A stretch of DNA of 5,897 nucleotides from Candidatus Zixiibacteriota bacterium (GTDB taxonomy: Bacteria > Zixibacteria > MSB-5A5 > GN15 > FEB-12): contig JAUVAR010000182.1 of assembly GCA_030591625.1 (NCBI GenBank), positions 1 to 5,897 of the forward strand, written 5' to 3'. The position numbers and the translations under genes were made by a program. Below, piece by piece: positions 5,521 through 5,897 of the stretch; position 1 is the stretch's first letter; every line of letters starts with the position of its first letter. Under the pieces are notes generated by a model. It was given only the letters and a program-made list of their open reading frames with translations. It did not search any database and had not been told where the DNA came from.

Positions 5521-5897
5521 ATGGGTTACATCAAGTGGCAAGAATCGATGGAAATTGGCGTTGAAAGTATTGATGATCAACATAAGAAACTTGTGAGCAT
5601 GATAAATCAACTGGAGTTATCCCTGATTGAGGGTAAAGGGATCGTGAATGCGGATGTTCGTGATGTGATTGTCAAACTGGTTGATTACACTCAATATCAT
5701 TTTGTTGATGAAGAGCAGTTCATGTCTAAAATTGAGTTTAGTGAGTTAAACAATCATATCCACCTGCACAAACTTCTTGTCGAGCGTGTGAAACAATTTC
5801 TGATGACACTCAAAGAAGGAGGCTCGGTAAACGTCTTTGATCTTATGAGCTTCCTGGCCGATTGGCTCATTACTCATATTATGGCTGAGGATATGAA
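5521..5897 (+). CDS. Bacteriohemerythrin (right end cut)
   Basis: This is a single-domain hemerythrin-like oxygen-binding protein; 125 complete codons are visible, so only the last few residues are missing if it has the usual length of about 130-135. It begins MGYIKWQESMEIGVESIDDQHKK as a family pattern. All seven di-iron ligands expected for bacteriohemerythrin are present at the right spacing: H21, H60-x3-E64, H79-x3-H83, and H119-x4-D124. The intact set indicates that it binds two irons and reversibly O2. There is no signal peptide or fused signalling domain in the visible part, so it is probably cytoplasmic. In the family such proteins serve oxygen delivery, storage or sensing, often in microaerobic or motile bacteria. 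It could still be the N-terminal domain of a longer protein, because the stop codon is outside the window. Confidence 0.93.
   Translation, partial: MGYIKWQESMEIGVESIDDQHKKLVSMINQLELSLIEGKGIVNADVRDVIVKLVDYTQYHFVDEEQFMSKIEFSELNNHIHLHKLLVERVKQFLMTLKEGGSVNVFDLMSFLADWLITHIMAEDM

Noticed and set aside
4928..5610. Minus-strand open frames under the DUF4184 and hemerythrin genes (4928-5152, 4998-5294, 5380-5610)
   Set aside because: They are antisense to recognisable plus-strand genes, lack good ribosome sites and have low-complexity polar products.
1..5897. tRNA, CRISPR array, insertion sequence, toxin-antitoxin or phage-defence system
   Set aside because: No repeats, cloverleaf structures, transposase or defence-protein motifs were seen; nearly the whole window is explained by recognisable genes.

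Overview
This is an ordinary chromosomal housekeeping region from a bacterium, with two accessory genes at the right end. The minus strand (bases 4499 down to 1) holds a tightly packed gene series, in transcription order: rpsU (ribosomal protein bS21), a yqeY-like gene, a cvpA-family membrane protein gene, mutS2, and the N-terminal 199 codons of dnaG (primase), which runs off the left edge. This is an expanded form of the classical macromolecular-synthesis operon (rpsU-dnaG-rpoD in Escherichia coli). It also brings together two pairings known from Bacillus: rpsU-yqeY, and cvpA-like/mutS2. An rpoD-type sigma factor gene is the natural expectation beyond the left edge, but it is not visible here.

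The series starts at a textbook sigma-70 promoter (both hexamers perfect, 16-base spacer) about 95 bases upstream of rpsU. The leader carries a 16-base AT-rich inverted repeat and a strong Shine-Dalgarno (SD) sequence. rpsU/yqeY overlap as TAATG and mutS2/dnaG as ATGA, both suggesting translational coupling. The notable break is a well-formed rho-independent terminator between cvpA and mutS2, whose T-tract ends 17 bases before the mutS2 start codon. mutS2-dnaG must therefore depend on read-through, on relief of attenuation, or on a promoter I could not clearly identify.

The plus strand, read divergently from rpsU, carries a 275-residue multi-pass membrane protein of the DUF4184 type (bases 4596-5423). 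After a 97-base gap comes a nearly complete single-domain bacteriohemerythrin (5521 to the right edge) with all seven iron ligands in place. I see no RNA gene, mobile element, CRISPR array or phage gene.

The organism is not identified. Consensus sigma-70 signals, recognisable SD sequences, moderate-to-low GC (by eye) and the gene order suggest a free-living bacterium, perhaps an uncultivated lineage near the FCB group or the former Deltaproteobacteria. That placement is a guess. I found no convincing new biological system. The points most worth a second look are the terminator in front of mutS2, the rpsU leader, and the unusual histidine in the MutS2 Smr motif.
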